46,496 bases of DNA, taken from positions 1 to 46,496 of the forward strand of contig JADFAK010000154.1 in assembly GCA_015665315.1 (NCBI GenBank), read 5' to 3'. The stretch comes from Flavobacteriales bacterium. Its GTDB lineage: Bacteria > Bacteroidota > Bacteroidia > Flavobacteriales_D > Sanyastnellaceae. Numbering within the stretch: position 1 is the first letter of the stretch; every line of letters begins with the position of its first letter. Below are positions 32,132 to 41,422 of this stretch, piece after piece. Position numbers and translations under genes: made by a program. Below the pieces are notes generated by a model. That model did no database searches. It saw only the letters and a list, made by a program, of their open reading frames with translations, and was not told where the DNA came from.

Positions 32132-35100
32132 ATGCTCTACAGAATAACCAGTCTATTGATGGGCCTTTGCGCCGTCGCCACAAGCTATGCTCAATTCCAA
32201 AATGTGGGATTCGAACTCGTTGAAATTCACAGTGGTACCTATTCCGATGGAGTGAATTTGGATGGATATATGACCTTTGATATGTTCATTTACGGCAACG
32301 ATTCTACCGATCAACTTGTGACCGTCTATTCAGTCGATGATGGAACTCCTGGCGCTCCGGATGCTACCGATACCAAAATTGAATTTACCGGTTCGGTCTT
32401 CCAACATGAGCTGGCAGGACCTTTTGGTGCCGACAATAATTGTGCTTTCTGGGGTGGAAATCCTACCATGCAATACGATACCTATTTCACCTTTGATGAT
32501 ACAACGTCGTGCTCTCTTGACAATCCTTTTTTCGGACTGTATGTTATTCCCGACGAGGCTACAGTGATTGACTCATTTGAAGGACCTTTGAATGGGGACT
32601 ACTTTGATGGTGGCGACCTGTGGCTTGATGACGGGGCATTTTTTCGTCCTTGTGATGATCAAGTACCGGTGTTTGGTGCCGATCTCAAGTACAGAGTTGC
32701 TCGAATAACTACCAACAACGATTTTTCTGGCTATTTCAAGGCGCAAATATGCTGCGATAGCGAAGTTTCACCCCTGGATACGAATATGGTTGACGTCTTT
32801 TGCCAAGATACCATCGTGAACGGAATGGATACGACGATTATCATGTGTCTTGGCATGGAGTTCAATTGCGGATTTAGCTGCTTTGGTAACCCGAATTCAA
32901 TCGACAATTCAGTCTCCGTTTTAGACCCGATTCCTTGCTTCGGCGAAACGGGATCAATCGAACTGGGCGATAACAGTGGCAATGGTGCGACCGTTGACTT
33001 GATCAACTCGTTTACCAATGAAGTTATTTTGAGCGCTAGTTCAGCGACAGTTGCTGGCGGACTCGGAGTAGGGTGTTATTCGGCGGTTTTTACCGATGAG
33101 AATGGTTGCGAAGGCTATGGAGCGGCTTGTCTGTTCGAACCCCCACCACTTGTTGCCGAACTTGGTGATGTGTGGTGGCTTGATTGTGACCAGTGGGGCA
33201 GCGCACATATGTGCGCAAATGCTTCAGGTGGAACGGGAGCCTTGACGTACGAAATCCCTGGTTATGGGTCAAGTTCTTCAGGTTGTGTGGATGGATTAGA
33301 TTGCGGCTTTTACACCTTGATAGTCACCGACGAAAACGATTGTACGGCCAGCGTATCGGCCGAAATACCTTGTTTTCCTATTCCAGGAATCTATGCCAAT
33401 CCTTTACCCGGTTCGTGTGAACCATGTTCAGGAGCAGTTGAATTTGCACTAAATGGTGAACAAATTCCACTTGATGCCATAATCTATTTTGAAGGCAATG
33501 AGGTTGGATATGTTTACATCGATGATCTCTTTGATACTGTGGTGTTGGACGGACTTTGCCCCGGCGGCTATGATGTTGTGGGTTATACTCAGGAGGGTTG
33601 TCAAGTATTGGAATACTTCGAAATTGAAGAGCCTGAAACGTGGGAGACTGTTTTAAATACGACGGATGTGACTTGTTTTGCTGCTTGCGATGGCACGGCA
33701 CAGGAAGAAATTACAGGCGGATCTAATCTGAACGTGGTCTACACCGATTCGAACAACAATGTAGTCGACCAATACGCCTTGTGCGCAGGTACTTATTTTC
33801 TCACTATATCGGATGATAATGGTTGCGAGGAGGTCATAGAATTTACCATTGTTGAACCGCTGCCACTCGTACTGGTTGTGGACAATGACTTTGATGCTTG
33901 CTCGGCCTCTTGTCAAGTGCAAGCCGAAATTTTAATCGATGGCGGGACACCTGGTTATTCAGTAGAAGTGCTAAAAGATGGAGCATTTTTCGACAACTGG
34001 GTGCTTGTGGGAGATGGCGACAATACCATAATAATCAACGACCTATGTGCAGGTGATTATGACGTTTTTGTTACCGATTTAATAGGGTGCTTTACAAGTG
34101 ATTCGTTCACTATCGACGAAAGCGAAACCTTCGAGATGATTGTCACTTCGACGAATTCGACTTGCTTTGATTCCTGCACGGGAACCATTGATGTTGAGGT
34201 GATTGGAGATGGCGATTTTGACATTTCGTGCGTGGATGAAGACGGATTTCCCGTGGACATGCTAGCACTTTGCGCTGGAGATTATGTATGTACGGTTGAA
34301 AGTGATGCAGGCTGCGCCCAAATGGAGAACGTGACGATCGAGGCTCCCGAAGGAATTACCGTGGTGATCACTCCTGTGGATCCATTCTGCTTTGAAGACT
34401 GTTCAGGCTATATTCAACTCGATAGTTTGAGCGGCGTTTCGGCCGACTTCGAGATTTTCCTAAACGACGTATCGATCGAAGACAATACGGGTGCCGGTTT
34501 TGGTTTCTGGGAATTGTGTGCCGGCGATTATGATTTGGTTATTACCGACAATCTTTCGGGCTGTTCGCAGACCTTCGTTACCCAAACATTAAGCAATCCT
34601 GAGCCTTTTGAATTGATCCTTGAATCCCAAGACGTCGTGTGCAACGGCGAAAGCTCAGGCTGGATAAGCGTTGAATGCATTGGAGGAGAAGGTGAAATCA
34701 TGCTGGTCGATCAGGAGCTTCCTTGCCCGGCTTTACTTTCTGACTTGTCGACAGGACTTTATTTCATTACTATCCAAGACGAAAATGGGTGTCAGCAAAC
34801 GGACTCAGTGCTCATCGAAGAACCGGAGCCACTGGTATTTACAATTTCGAATATTATGGACACGCCCTGCGAGGAAGTATGTTTAGGATCCTTCGATTAC
34901 GAGGCGTCGGGCGGTACATTTCCATACGGTTATATAATGCCTGGCGTAGTTATTCCTGAAACGGAGAACCTATGTCCAGGCGAGTACGAGTTTTGCGCGA
35001 TTGACGCAAATGCTTGTATGACGTGCGAATTGATCACCATCGACATAACGACTCCCATTCTCTTGGATTTGGAAACTGAAAATGTGACCTGTACAGGTAT

Positions 35101-35779
35101 GGATAACGGCTCGGTCGTTTTTGCTGCTTTTGGTGGTTCTGGCCCCTTGACGTATTCGTTTGATCCTGAAGATGTTGATCCTACGACCATGTCGGAAGGA
35201 GAATATACCATCACCGTGACCGATACAGTAGGGTGCATGACGAGTGAATTATTTAGCATTCAGGCCGAAAACAACAATCCGTTTACCATCAACTTGGTGA
35301 CGACACCAGAAACGTGTTGGCAAACGAATGACGGGACTATTCTGGCGCAGACATTTGGAGGGGAAGCTCCCTTTGAATTTCAATGGGATGACGCACTTGC
35401 GCAAATGACGCAACTCGCAATAGGACTGGGCTCCTACGAAGTGTATACAGTCATGATAGAAGATGCTTCAGGCTGTGTCCAGTGGGCCAGTAGCGAAATA
35501 GAACCCAACGAGGACTGCCTATTTATCTCCAATGCGATCACTCCAAATGGTGACGGCGCCAACGATGAATGGCTTATCGGCGGATTGAGTGAATTTCCGG
35601 ATTCTCAAGTCCAAGTGTTCAATCTTTGGGGACAAATCATCTTTGATTCCAAAGGCTATGGAACCCCATGGGATGGAACCTACGAAGGCAAGCCAGTGAG
35701 TGTGGCTGATTACTACTATATCATTTCGTATTCGCCTGATACAGAGCCTATCACTGGCGTTGTGACTGTGAAGTACTAG
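32132..35779 (+). CDS. Large SprB-like repeat adhesin with type B (gliding-associated) C-terminal domain
   Basis: 1215 residues. Signal peptide (ends TSYAQ), a ~240-residue N-terminal region, then about nine SprB-like repeats of ~85-90 residues. Each starts with a Cys motif (VTCFAACDGT, STCFDSCTGT, DPFCFEDCSG, VTCTGMDNGS) and ends in LCAGDYDVFVTD..GC-like strands. The C-terminal ~85 residues are the CHU_C/gliding motility-associated domain: NAITPNGDGANDEW, VQVFNLWGQIIFDSKGY, WDGTYEGKPVSVADYYYII. Such proteins leave the cell by T9SS and act as surface adhesins in gliding or attachment. Many repeats have an extra cysteine four residues after the first, so more disulfides than usual are expected. 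Confidence 0.92.
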   Translation: MLYRITSLLMGLCAVATSYAQFQNVGFELVEIHSGTYSDGVNLDGYMTFDMFIYGNDSTDQLVTVYSVDDGTPGAPDATDTKIEFTGSVFQHELAGPFGADNNCAFWGGNPTMQYDTYFTFDDTTSCSLDNPFFGLYVIPDEATVIDSFEGPLNGDYFDGGDLWLDDGAFFRPCDDQVPVFGADLKYRVARITTNNDFSGYFKAQICCDSEVSPLDTNMVDVFCQDTIVNGMDTTIIMCLGMEFNCGFSCFGNPNSIDNSVSVLDPIPCFGETGSIELGDNSGNGATVDLINSFTNEVILSASSATVAGGLGVGCYSAVFTDENGCEGYGAACLFEPPPLVAELGDVWWLDCDQWGSAHMCANASGGTGALTYEIPGYGSSSSGCVDGLDCGFYTLIVTDENDCTASVSAEIPCFPIPGIYANPLPGSCEPCSGAVEFALNGEQIPLDAIIYFEGNEVGYVYIDDLFDTVVLDGLCPGGYDVVGYTQEGCQVLEYFEIEEPETWETVLNTTDVTCFAACDGTAQEEITGGSNLNVVYTDSNNNVVDQYALCAGTYFLTISDDNGCEEVIEFTIVEPLPLVLVVDNDFDACSASCQVQAEILIDGGTPGYSVEVLKDGAFFDNWVLVGDGDNTIIINDLCAGDYDVFVTDLIGCFTSDSFTIDESETFEMIVTSTNSTCFDSCTGTIDVEVIGDGDFDISCVDEDGFPVDMLALCAGDYVCTVESDAGCAQMENVTIEAPEGITVVITPVDPFCFEDCSGYIQLDSLSGVSADFEIFLNDVSIEDNTGAGFGFWELCAGDYDLVITDNLSGCSQTFVTQTLSNPEPFELILESQDVVCNGESSGWISVECIGGEGEIMLVDQELPCPALLSDLSTGLYFITIQDENGCQQTDSVLIEEPEPLVFTISNIMDTPCEEVCLGSFDYEASGGTFPYGYIMPGVVIPETENLCPGEYEFCAIDANACMTCELITIDITTPILLDLETENVTCTGMDNGSVVFAAFGGSGPLTYSFDPEDVDPTTMSEGEYTITVTDTVGCMTSELFSIQAENNNPFTINLVTTPETCWQTNDGTILAQTFGGEAPFEFQWDDALAQMTQLAIGLGSYEVYTVMIEDASGCVQWASSEIEPNEDCLFISNAITPNGDGANDEWLIGGLSEFPDSQVQVFNLWGQIIFDSKGYGTPWDGTYEGKPVSVADYYYIISYSPDTEPITGVVTVKY

Positions 35780-35788
35780 AGATAAAGT

Positions 35789-36187
35789 CTAGTTGCCCTG
35801 AATTTGCTGTTCGAATTTCTCGGAGTCCTTGAAGGCGATCAAGTTGCCATCAGGGTCTCGGAACTTGGCTACTGTTCCCCATGATTGTTCTTGGTAATCT
35901 ACTGCTATGCCGTGCTGTTGCAGCTGGTAAGCAGAGGCTTTGACGTTATCGACGTTCATTCTCAAACACGTGCGATCTCGATCATTTGCCCTTGTGGCTG
36001 AGCCAGAAAATTCATCGTCGACTTCTACCATCAAATAGCTACTACCAAATTGAAAGCAAGTGAGCATATCGGTTTTGAAATGGATGTCCAAATGAAGAAT
36101 GTCTCGATAGAAAGTGATGCATTCGTCGTATTTGATGACGTACAAAATGATACCTGTGCGGTCGAATTGATGGGATGGTGCGCTCAT
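35789..36187 (-). CDS. VOC/glyoxalase-family protein
   Basis: 132 residues from the ATG at 36187 (a GTG two codons upstream is possible). Two beta-alpha-beta-beta-beta modules: GIILYVIKYDECITFYRDILHLDIHFK in the first, and RMNVDNVKASAYQL to WGTVAKFRDPDGNLIAFKD in the second. The FRDPDGN.I end is typical of the vicinal-oxygen-chelate family (glyoxalases, dioxygenases, fosfomycin-type resistance enzymes). Metal ligands cannot be assigned with certainty. Its stop lies 9 bp from the stop of the convergent adhesin gene. Confidence 0.85.
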   Translation of the reverse strand: MSAPSHQFDRTGIILYVIKYDECITFYRDILHLDIHFKTDMLTCFQFGSSYLMVEVDDEFSGSATRANDRDRTCLRMNVDNVKASAYQLQQHGIAVDYQEQSWGTVAKFRDPDGNLIAFKDSEKFEQQIQGN

Positions 36188-36260
36188 ATCCACGAAAGTA
36201 GTGATCCTTCAATAGTTCGCCTTGGTTTAATAACTTGCGCGCTCACATTTGAATGCAACC

Positions 36261-36728
36261 ATGCCCTTAAATATCGTCCTCGTTCAACCTGAAATCCCCA
36301 ATAATACTGGCAATATTGGGCGCTTGAGTCTGGCCTCTGGAGCCAATTTACACCTGATCAAACCGTTTGGATTCGAGTTGGACGACAAGCGTGTGAAAAG
36401 AGCAGGTTTGGACTATTGGAAGCATGTTCCGATTTCGATTTATGAGCATGTAGACGAGTTTTTTGAACAGCACGGCGATAAGCCTATGGCCTTCCTTTCC
36501 AGCCACGGAACCAAGAATTACACCGACATTCCGTTTGAAGAAGACATGTTTCTCGTATTCGGCCAAGAATCGGTCGGACTACCGAAATCCTTGCTCGAAA
36601 ACAACCCTCATCGGCAGTACAGCATTCCCATTCACAGCGATCATATTCGAAGTTTGAACTTGGCCAATGCCGTTTCGGTGGTGGTATACGAGGGAGTTCG
36701 GCAATTACGGGATATGGGGAAGAAATGA
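36261..36728 (+). CDS. trmL: tRNA (cytidine/uridine-34 2'-O)-methyltransferase TrmL
   Basis: 155 residues, a single SPOUT/SpoU domain. Motifs: PEIPNNTGNIGR near the N-terminus, LHLIKPFGFELDD, FGQESVGLP and the knot-forming RSLNLANAVSVVVYE. These are hallmarks of TrmL, which methylates the wobble-base ribose of tRNA-Leu with S-adenosylmethionine. The ATG at 36261 is used; a TTG-started extension of four codons is unlikely. Divergent from the VOC gene. Confidence 0.94.
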   Translation: MPLNIVLVQPEIPNNTGNIGRLSLASGANLHLIKPFGFELDDKRVKRAGLDYWKHVPISIYEHVDEFFEQHGDKPMAFLSSHGTKNYTDIPFEEDMFLVFGQESVGLPKSLLENNPHRQYSIPIHSDHIRSLNLANAVSVVVYEGVRQLRDMGKK

Positions 36729-36845
36729 AAAATTGCCAAGTCGATCGCCTTTATTTACACCCCTATTTGAAACTGTGGACAAGATGAAAAAAGGAGTGAA
36801 CCTAGTTTTTGTATTTTACGGGCAGATTAGACCTTAGCCCTCTTC

Positions 36846-39800
36846 ATGTTAAAATATCTCGAAGCTTCTTTACGGATTCTTGCAATCTGCTCTGTTCTGG
36901 GGATTCCCTTTGTTGGTAGAGCTCAGGAGGCCTCGCTTCCTCCATCTATTCCGCTCGTGCTAAGCGAAGTGCACGAGGGTCTTTCTCAAGGAATGGTGAA
37001 CAATGTGAAGAAAGATCACAACGGGTATTTATGGGTGGCCACCAAGGACGGTTTGAATAGATATGACGGGGTTTCTTTCAAGACCTATCGACACGATCCG
37101 AAAAATCCCAATTCGATTGCCGACAACTTTATTTACGGACTCTTAGTTGATTCTAGAGGCAGGATATGGGTGGGTACGCAGACGGCAGGCGTTGATTTGT
37201 TCGATCCTAGCACCGAGACTTTTATTCATTTTCGCCACGATATCGACAATGAGAATTCGATCTCCTCCGATTTCGTTGGGGAGGTATACGAAGATGCAAG
37301 CGGCAATATATTAATCCAAACCCTGGATTCGAAGGGATATGCCGTGGTGATGATGAGCGAGCATGCCGAATTATTTCCGCCGCGAGACCAAATAAGAATT
37401 GTCCCCATGCGAGACATGTACCCCATTATTCAGGACATGCATTTTGGGATTGATTATTCCAAGCACATGCATTTTGATGGGTATGGCGGACTGTGGTACT
37501 TAAACAACGACACGATATTCTACGCCGATGCCGATAATTTGGGATCGAATGGAAAACTCTTCATTTTCCCGCAGGAAATAATCACCAGTCGCGACGATGC
37601 TGATCATGCCGAGATTGCTTTTGACGCGAACAAAAAGCGCTTGTTTCAAACAGATAGAGATCGATCACTCTATGAATTTGACTTTGAGGCGAAAGAATTC
37701 GTCAAGATTTACACCTTGCCAGTCGGATTGAAATTTTGGTACAAACAATTTGTCGATTCGAAGCATAGACTGTGGTCCTGGACTGAAGAAGGGCCGGCAT
37801 TTCGGATAGATATTGACAAGAAAGAAATCCAACTTTTCAAGCCCAACTGGGGCCAATTGATGGATGACAATGTCAGTTTACACACCTGCATTAGCGTTGA
37901 GGATGCAAATGGGAATTTTTGGCTGGGAACGGGCGGCAATGGTTTGCTCCGAATCAATGGAAAATCGGAGCGGATCAAAAGGCTACAATTTGAAAAGGGG
38001 GCATCTGTGGCCAGTGTGCGCCTCTTCAGGGCAGAAAAAAGAGGAGGAATCGGATACCTGGATAGGGACCTGATGGAGATAGGTAGGACCTTGATTGAGG
38101 CCAATTTGGAGGGACAAAACGGATTGGTTTGGTCACGAGAGAATGCCCACTTGACCATCGATTCGAAAGGGGTGCTTTGGGGGACTGGATTTGACAAAGA
38201 CAATAAATTCGTCAAAGTATTTAGTCACGATTCTCGTTCGGGGGCTATCCAAATCATCGCCGAGACTGCGGCAAGTACTTCTTCTATGTTTGGACATCCT
38301 ATTTTTCTGGATGCCAATGAAGATGTGTGGTTTGGTGAAAAATACGCCGACGGTGAAGTAGGATTGTATCGGTATGAACGGGCTATATCGAAGCTTAGCA
38401 AGTTTGTCTTTCCGACGTCGGTGGGAAAATACCAGTATAGGTTTATCTCAGATTGGATCATTGAAGATTCAGGAATGATGTGGTTTGGAACTATGGATGG
38501 GGTATTCTCCTTTGTCCCTGCGACAAGACAATGGCAACACTTTTCCTTTGATCAGAATGATCCAAATTCCCTGTCCAATGATCAGGTACTCACTATATGC
38601 ACTGATGCCCATCAACCCGAAAAATATCTATGGGTAGGAACAGAAGGTGGAGGACTCAATAGACTCGATAAACAAAGCGGCAAGTGCATGCGATTCAATA
38701 CCGCCAGCGGCTTACCGAACAATGTGATTTACGGAGTGCAAGTTGACAATCGCGGAAACCTATGGATGAGCACCAACGACGGCTTGTGTTTTTTCGACAG
38801 TCAGAATTTCACGAGCACCACCTTTCGCATGGAAGATGGATTGCCCAGCAATGAATTCAATAGATATGAATATAGCTTGGGCCCTGGAGACGAATTATGT
38901 TTTGGTGGAATGGGTGGGGTGATCACCTTTGATCCAAATGATTTTTACATTGAAGGTGCGGCGAGTAAAACAGTTATAAATGAACTGCTGCTTTTCAACG
39001 AACCCATAGAATTCAATGATTCGACATCGAGGGAGAAATTCGATATTACTTTACCTGGACCCATCGAATACTGCCAAGATTTGATCTTCGAACCGAACCA
39101 CGATATGATCACGTTTGGATTTGCCAACCTCGATCTCACGGCCCCTGAAAACAACCGCTACAAGTTCATGCTGGAAGGACTTAACGAAGAATGGATCGAG
39201 ACAGGTTCGAGAAACGAGGCGACATTTACCGACTTGTCACCAGGAAATTATTGCCTCAAAGTGTTGGGCGCAGGTAGTTCCAATGTATGGAACGAAGAGC
39301 CCACTATCCTGAATTTTCGGGTGCTCTCACCTTGGTATGGTACGTGGTGGTTTAGAATTTTAATGAGTCTTACTGTGTTGGGTTTGTTGTATTGCGCATA
39401 TCAGTACAGACTGAATCAAATGTTGCGATTTGAGCGAATGCGTAATCGTATCGCCCAAGATTTGCACGACGAAATAGGGTCCACCTTGAGTAGTATTTCC
39501 CTTTTTAGCACTGTACTTCAAAAATCGGCCAAAGAACTCAGTCCACAGTCCATCTCCCTGCTCGACAAAATCAACAACAGCACCAGCGAGATGATGGAAA
39601 GCATGAACGATATCGTGTGGACGATCAAAGCCGAGAACGACAGCTTTGAGCACGTGCTAAATCGAATGAGATCCTTCGCCTCAAACTGCGCCGAGACCAA
39701 AGGAATTCGTCTCTTGTTCGAAGTGCGCAATTCAGCCGAGAAACTTGAGCTTGGGATGGAAATCCGAAGAAATATTTACTTGATTTTTAAGGAAAGTCTG

Positions 39801-40079
39801 AACAACGCGGTGAAATACTCGGAATGCACCGAACTGTCTGTTAATATTAGTCTGCAAGCAGAGACCTTATACATCTCCGTGACCGACAATGGGAAGGGAT
39901 TTGACACGGAAAAAGAACTGTCCAATAGAACAACGCTTGGCGGCAATGGTCTCAAAGGAGTGAAATTTAGAGCCAATGAGTTGGGCGCGTCGCTCAATAT
40001 TAAGTCTGAGTTTAATCAAGGGACGAGCATTGAACTCCAATTCCCTATGAAGAATTCGAAACTCTCCGTGCGACCTTAA
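36846..40079 (+). CDS. Sensor histidine kinase with periplasmic propellers, paralog of the one at 15552
   Basis: 1077 residues with the same layout as the kinase at 15552-18743: signal peptide, propeller repeats (GLSQGMVNNVKKDHNGYLWV, TKDGLNRYDGVSFKTYRHD), Y_Y_Y domain (YKFMLEGLNEEWIETGS), membrane helix (ILMSLTVLGLLYCAYQYR), HisKA_3 with His874 (AQDLHDEIGSTLSS), and HATPase (FKESLNNAVKYS, DNGKGF, GGNGLKGV). Blocks such as RMRNRIAQDLHDE and STSEM.E.MND.VWTIKA.NDSFE are almost the same in both proteins. Its partner is the convergent regulator at 40076, not a downstream gene. Ligand unknown. Confidence 0.93.
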   Translation: MLKYLEASLRILAICSVLGIPFVGRAQEASLPPSIPLVLSEVHEGLSQGMVNNVKKDHNGYLWVATKDGLNRYDGVSFKTYRHDPKNPNSIADNFIYGLLVDSRGRIWVGTQTAGVDLFDPSTETFIHFRHDIDNENSISSDFVGEVYEDASGNILIQTLDSKGYAVVMMSEHAELFPPRDQIRIVPMRDMYPIIQDMHFGIDYSKHMHFDGYGGLWYLNNDTIFYADADNLGSNGKLFIFPQEIITSRDDADHAEIAFDANKKRLFQTDRDRSLYEFDFEAKEFVKIYTLPVGLKFWYKQFVDSKHRLWSWTEEGPAFRIDIDKKEIQLFKPNWGQLMDDNVSLHTCISVEDANGNFWLGTGGNGLLRINGKSERIKRLQFEKGASVASVRLFRAEKRGGIGYLDRDLMEIGRTLIEANLEGQNGLVWSRENAHLTIDSKGVLWGTGFDKDNKFVKVFSHDSRSGAIQIIAETAASTSSMFGHPIFLDANEDVWFGEKYADGEVGLYRYERAISKLSKFVFPTSVGKYQYRFISDWIIEDSGMMWFGTMDGVFSFVPATRQWQHFSFDQNDPNSLSNDQVLTICTDAHQPEKYLWVGTEGGGLNRLDKQSGKCMRFNTASGLPNNVIYGVQVDNRGNLWMSTNDGLCFFDSQNFTSTTFRMEDGLPSNEFNRYEYSLGPGDELCFGGMGGVITFDPNDFYIEGAASKTVINELLLFNEPIEFNDSTSREKFDITLPGPIEYCQDLIFEPNHDMITFGFANLDLTAPENNRYKFMLEGLNEEWIETGSRNEATFTDLSPGNYCLKVLGAGSSNVWNEEPTILNFRVLSPWYGTWWFRILMSLTVLGLLYCAYQYRLNQMLRFERMRNRIAQDLHDEIGSTLSSISLFSTVLQKSAKELSPQSISLLDKINNSTSEMMESMNDIVWTIKAENDSFEHVLNRMRSFASNCAETKGIRLLFEVRNSAEKLELGMEIRRNIYLIFKESLNNAVKYSECTELSVNISLQAETLYISVTDNGKGFDTEKELSNRTTLGGNGLKGVKFRANELGASLNIKSEFNQGTSIELQFPMKNSKLSVRP

Positions 40080-40717
40080 ACTAAATCCTCTTTTATCGCT
40101 TTCGAAACCGCTCCTGCGACAGAGTTTACCTGAAGTTTTTCATAAATATGGCCTATGTGCGTGTTCACGGTGGCGTAGGTGATAAAGCACTTTTCGGCAA
40201 TCATTTTGTAGCTGAATCCTTCGACGAGTAATCCTAGAATTTCCTTTTCGCGCTTGGTGATTTTAAAATCTTGTGACGACGGTAGAACCTTGGCCGAACT
40301 AAACACTTTGAGGACCTTTCTGGCGACTTGAGGTGTCATAGGAGCGCCACCCTTCATAACCTCAGAGATACCTTCTACAAGGTCGAGCGGTGACTTTTGC
40401 TTGAGGATATATCCGTCGGCACCCGCACAAATGGCCTCGACAATCTTGTTCTCGTCTTCAAAGATGGTCTGCATAATCACCTTGATCTCCGGGAATGCTT
40501 TTTTGACCAAGGTGACCCCCTCAATGCCATCAACGTAGGGCATGTCAATATCCATGAGGATAACATCGGGTTGCATTGACCTCACGCGATCTACCACCTC
40601 CCGACAGTCGTCGTAAGCTCCTACGCACGTCATGTCTTCCATCGCATCTAGTAACATCTGCAATCCGCCTCGTCGCGCTGCATTGTCATCGAATACCGCT
40701 ACTTTGATAATTTTCAT
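40076..40717 (-). CDS. NarL/FixJ-family response regulator, paralog of the one at 18940
   Basis: 213 residues; receiver with acidic DD at 10-11 and phospho-acceptor Asp56 (VILMDIDMP), then the LuxR-type HTH (ITKREKEILGLLVEGFSYKMIAEKC, TVNTHIGHIYEKL). Nearly colinear with the regulator at 18940 (AMEDM.CVG, AICAGADGY, GGAPMTP..ARKVL are shared). It is convergent with the kinase gene, and the four bases TTAA at 40076-40079 give the stop codons of both. TAGATTTG, a TAnnTTTG match, ends 4 bp before the ATG, as in the paralog. Confidence 0.94.
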   Translation of the reverse strand: MKIIKVAVFDDNAARRGGLQMLLDAMEDMTCVGAYDDCREVVDRVRSMQPDVILMDIDMPYVDGIEGVTLVKKAFPEIKVIMQTIFEDENKIVEAICAGADGYILKQKSPLDLVEGISEVMKGGAPMTPQVARKVLKVFSSAKVLPSSQDFKITKREKEILGLLVEGFSYKMIAEKCFITYATVNTHIGHIYEKLQVNSVAGAVSKAIKEDLV

Positions 40718-40811
40718 ACGTCAAATCTAGAGAAGTATGTCCTTCGAATCAATCATTGATTTCAATGATAATGATGTCCATTTTGCCCCAAAATATACTC
40801 TTTTTGACTAA

Positions 40812-41348
40812 TTAGCTCCAAGCCCAAGCCTGTTCGTCATGATACCGAACGCCAAAATCGAGAAATGCTTTTTTGAATGCTGGGATGTCTGAAACCGCCG
40901 ACTTAGGTACGATCAAGGACTGACCTGTTTCTATGGTGACCAAGTAGTACGCTTTCAATTCGAAGAGATGCGCCAGTGCCTCAGATTTGATATGTCCGTT
41001 TCCCGTACTATCGTTAAAATCAATGCCATCACTTTGAATGGACAAGGTGGATGTCTTGCCAAAGCGCTCGTGGTAATTTGCCTTGATATACCGTTTGAAA
41101 TGGTTCTTGTATCTCCATTTGGCGTATGCCGGATATAAGAAATACCACATTACACCTGCACCCAAGAATATAACGGCCGTGCTGGTTTGATCTTTGGCGA
41201 ATTTGAAATAGGCACCTATCGCGATGTACAACAAGGACAGGAAAACCTTGGACATCATTCTTCGCTTTTTCAAGTGGGCCGAGGTGGCAGATTGGAACAT
41301 CTGGTATTCCAAAAAATCCTCTGCTTCTAATGCATAACTTAAATCCAT
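40812..41348 (-). CDS. YcxB-like membrane protein
   Basis: 178 residues from the ATG at 41348 (MDLSYALEAEDFLEYQMF); a longer frame reaches back to 41426 but overlaps the epimerase stop and shows no conserved sequence. A charged N-terminus is followed by two membrane helices (VFLSLLYIAIGAYF and STAVIFLGAGVMWYFLYPAY) and a soluble C-terminal domain (LSIQSDGIDFNDSTG, LVTIETGQSLIVPKSA). This is the layout of the YcxB-like family, whose function is unknown. Confidence 0.78.
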   Translation of the reverse strand: MDLSYALEAEDFLEYQMFQSATSAHLKKRRMMSKVFLSLLYIAIGAYFKFAKDQTSTAVIFLGAGVMWYFLYPAYAKWRYKNHFKRYIKANYHERFGKTSTLSIQSDGIDFNDSTGNGHIKSEALAHLFELKAYYLVTIETGQSLIVPKSAVSDIPAFKKAFLDFGVRYHDEQAWAWS

Positions 41349-41422
41349 GAACTTAATTTGAGGGCAAGATAGGGTACTATTTTTTTCTTTAGGCCACGGC
41401 CAAATGACCTGACAGACTACAA

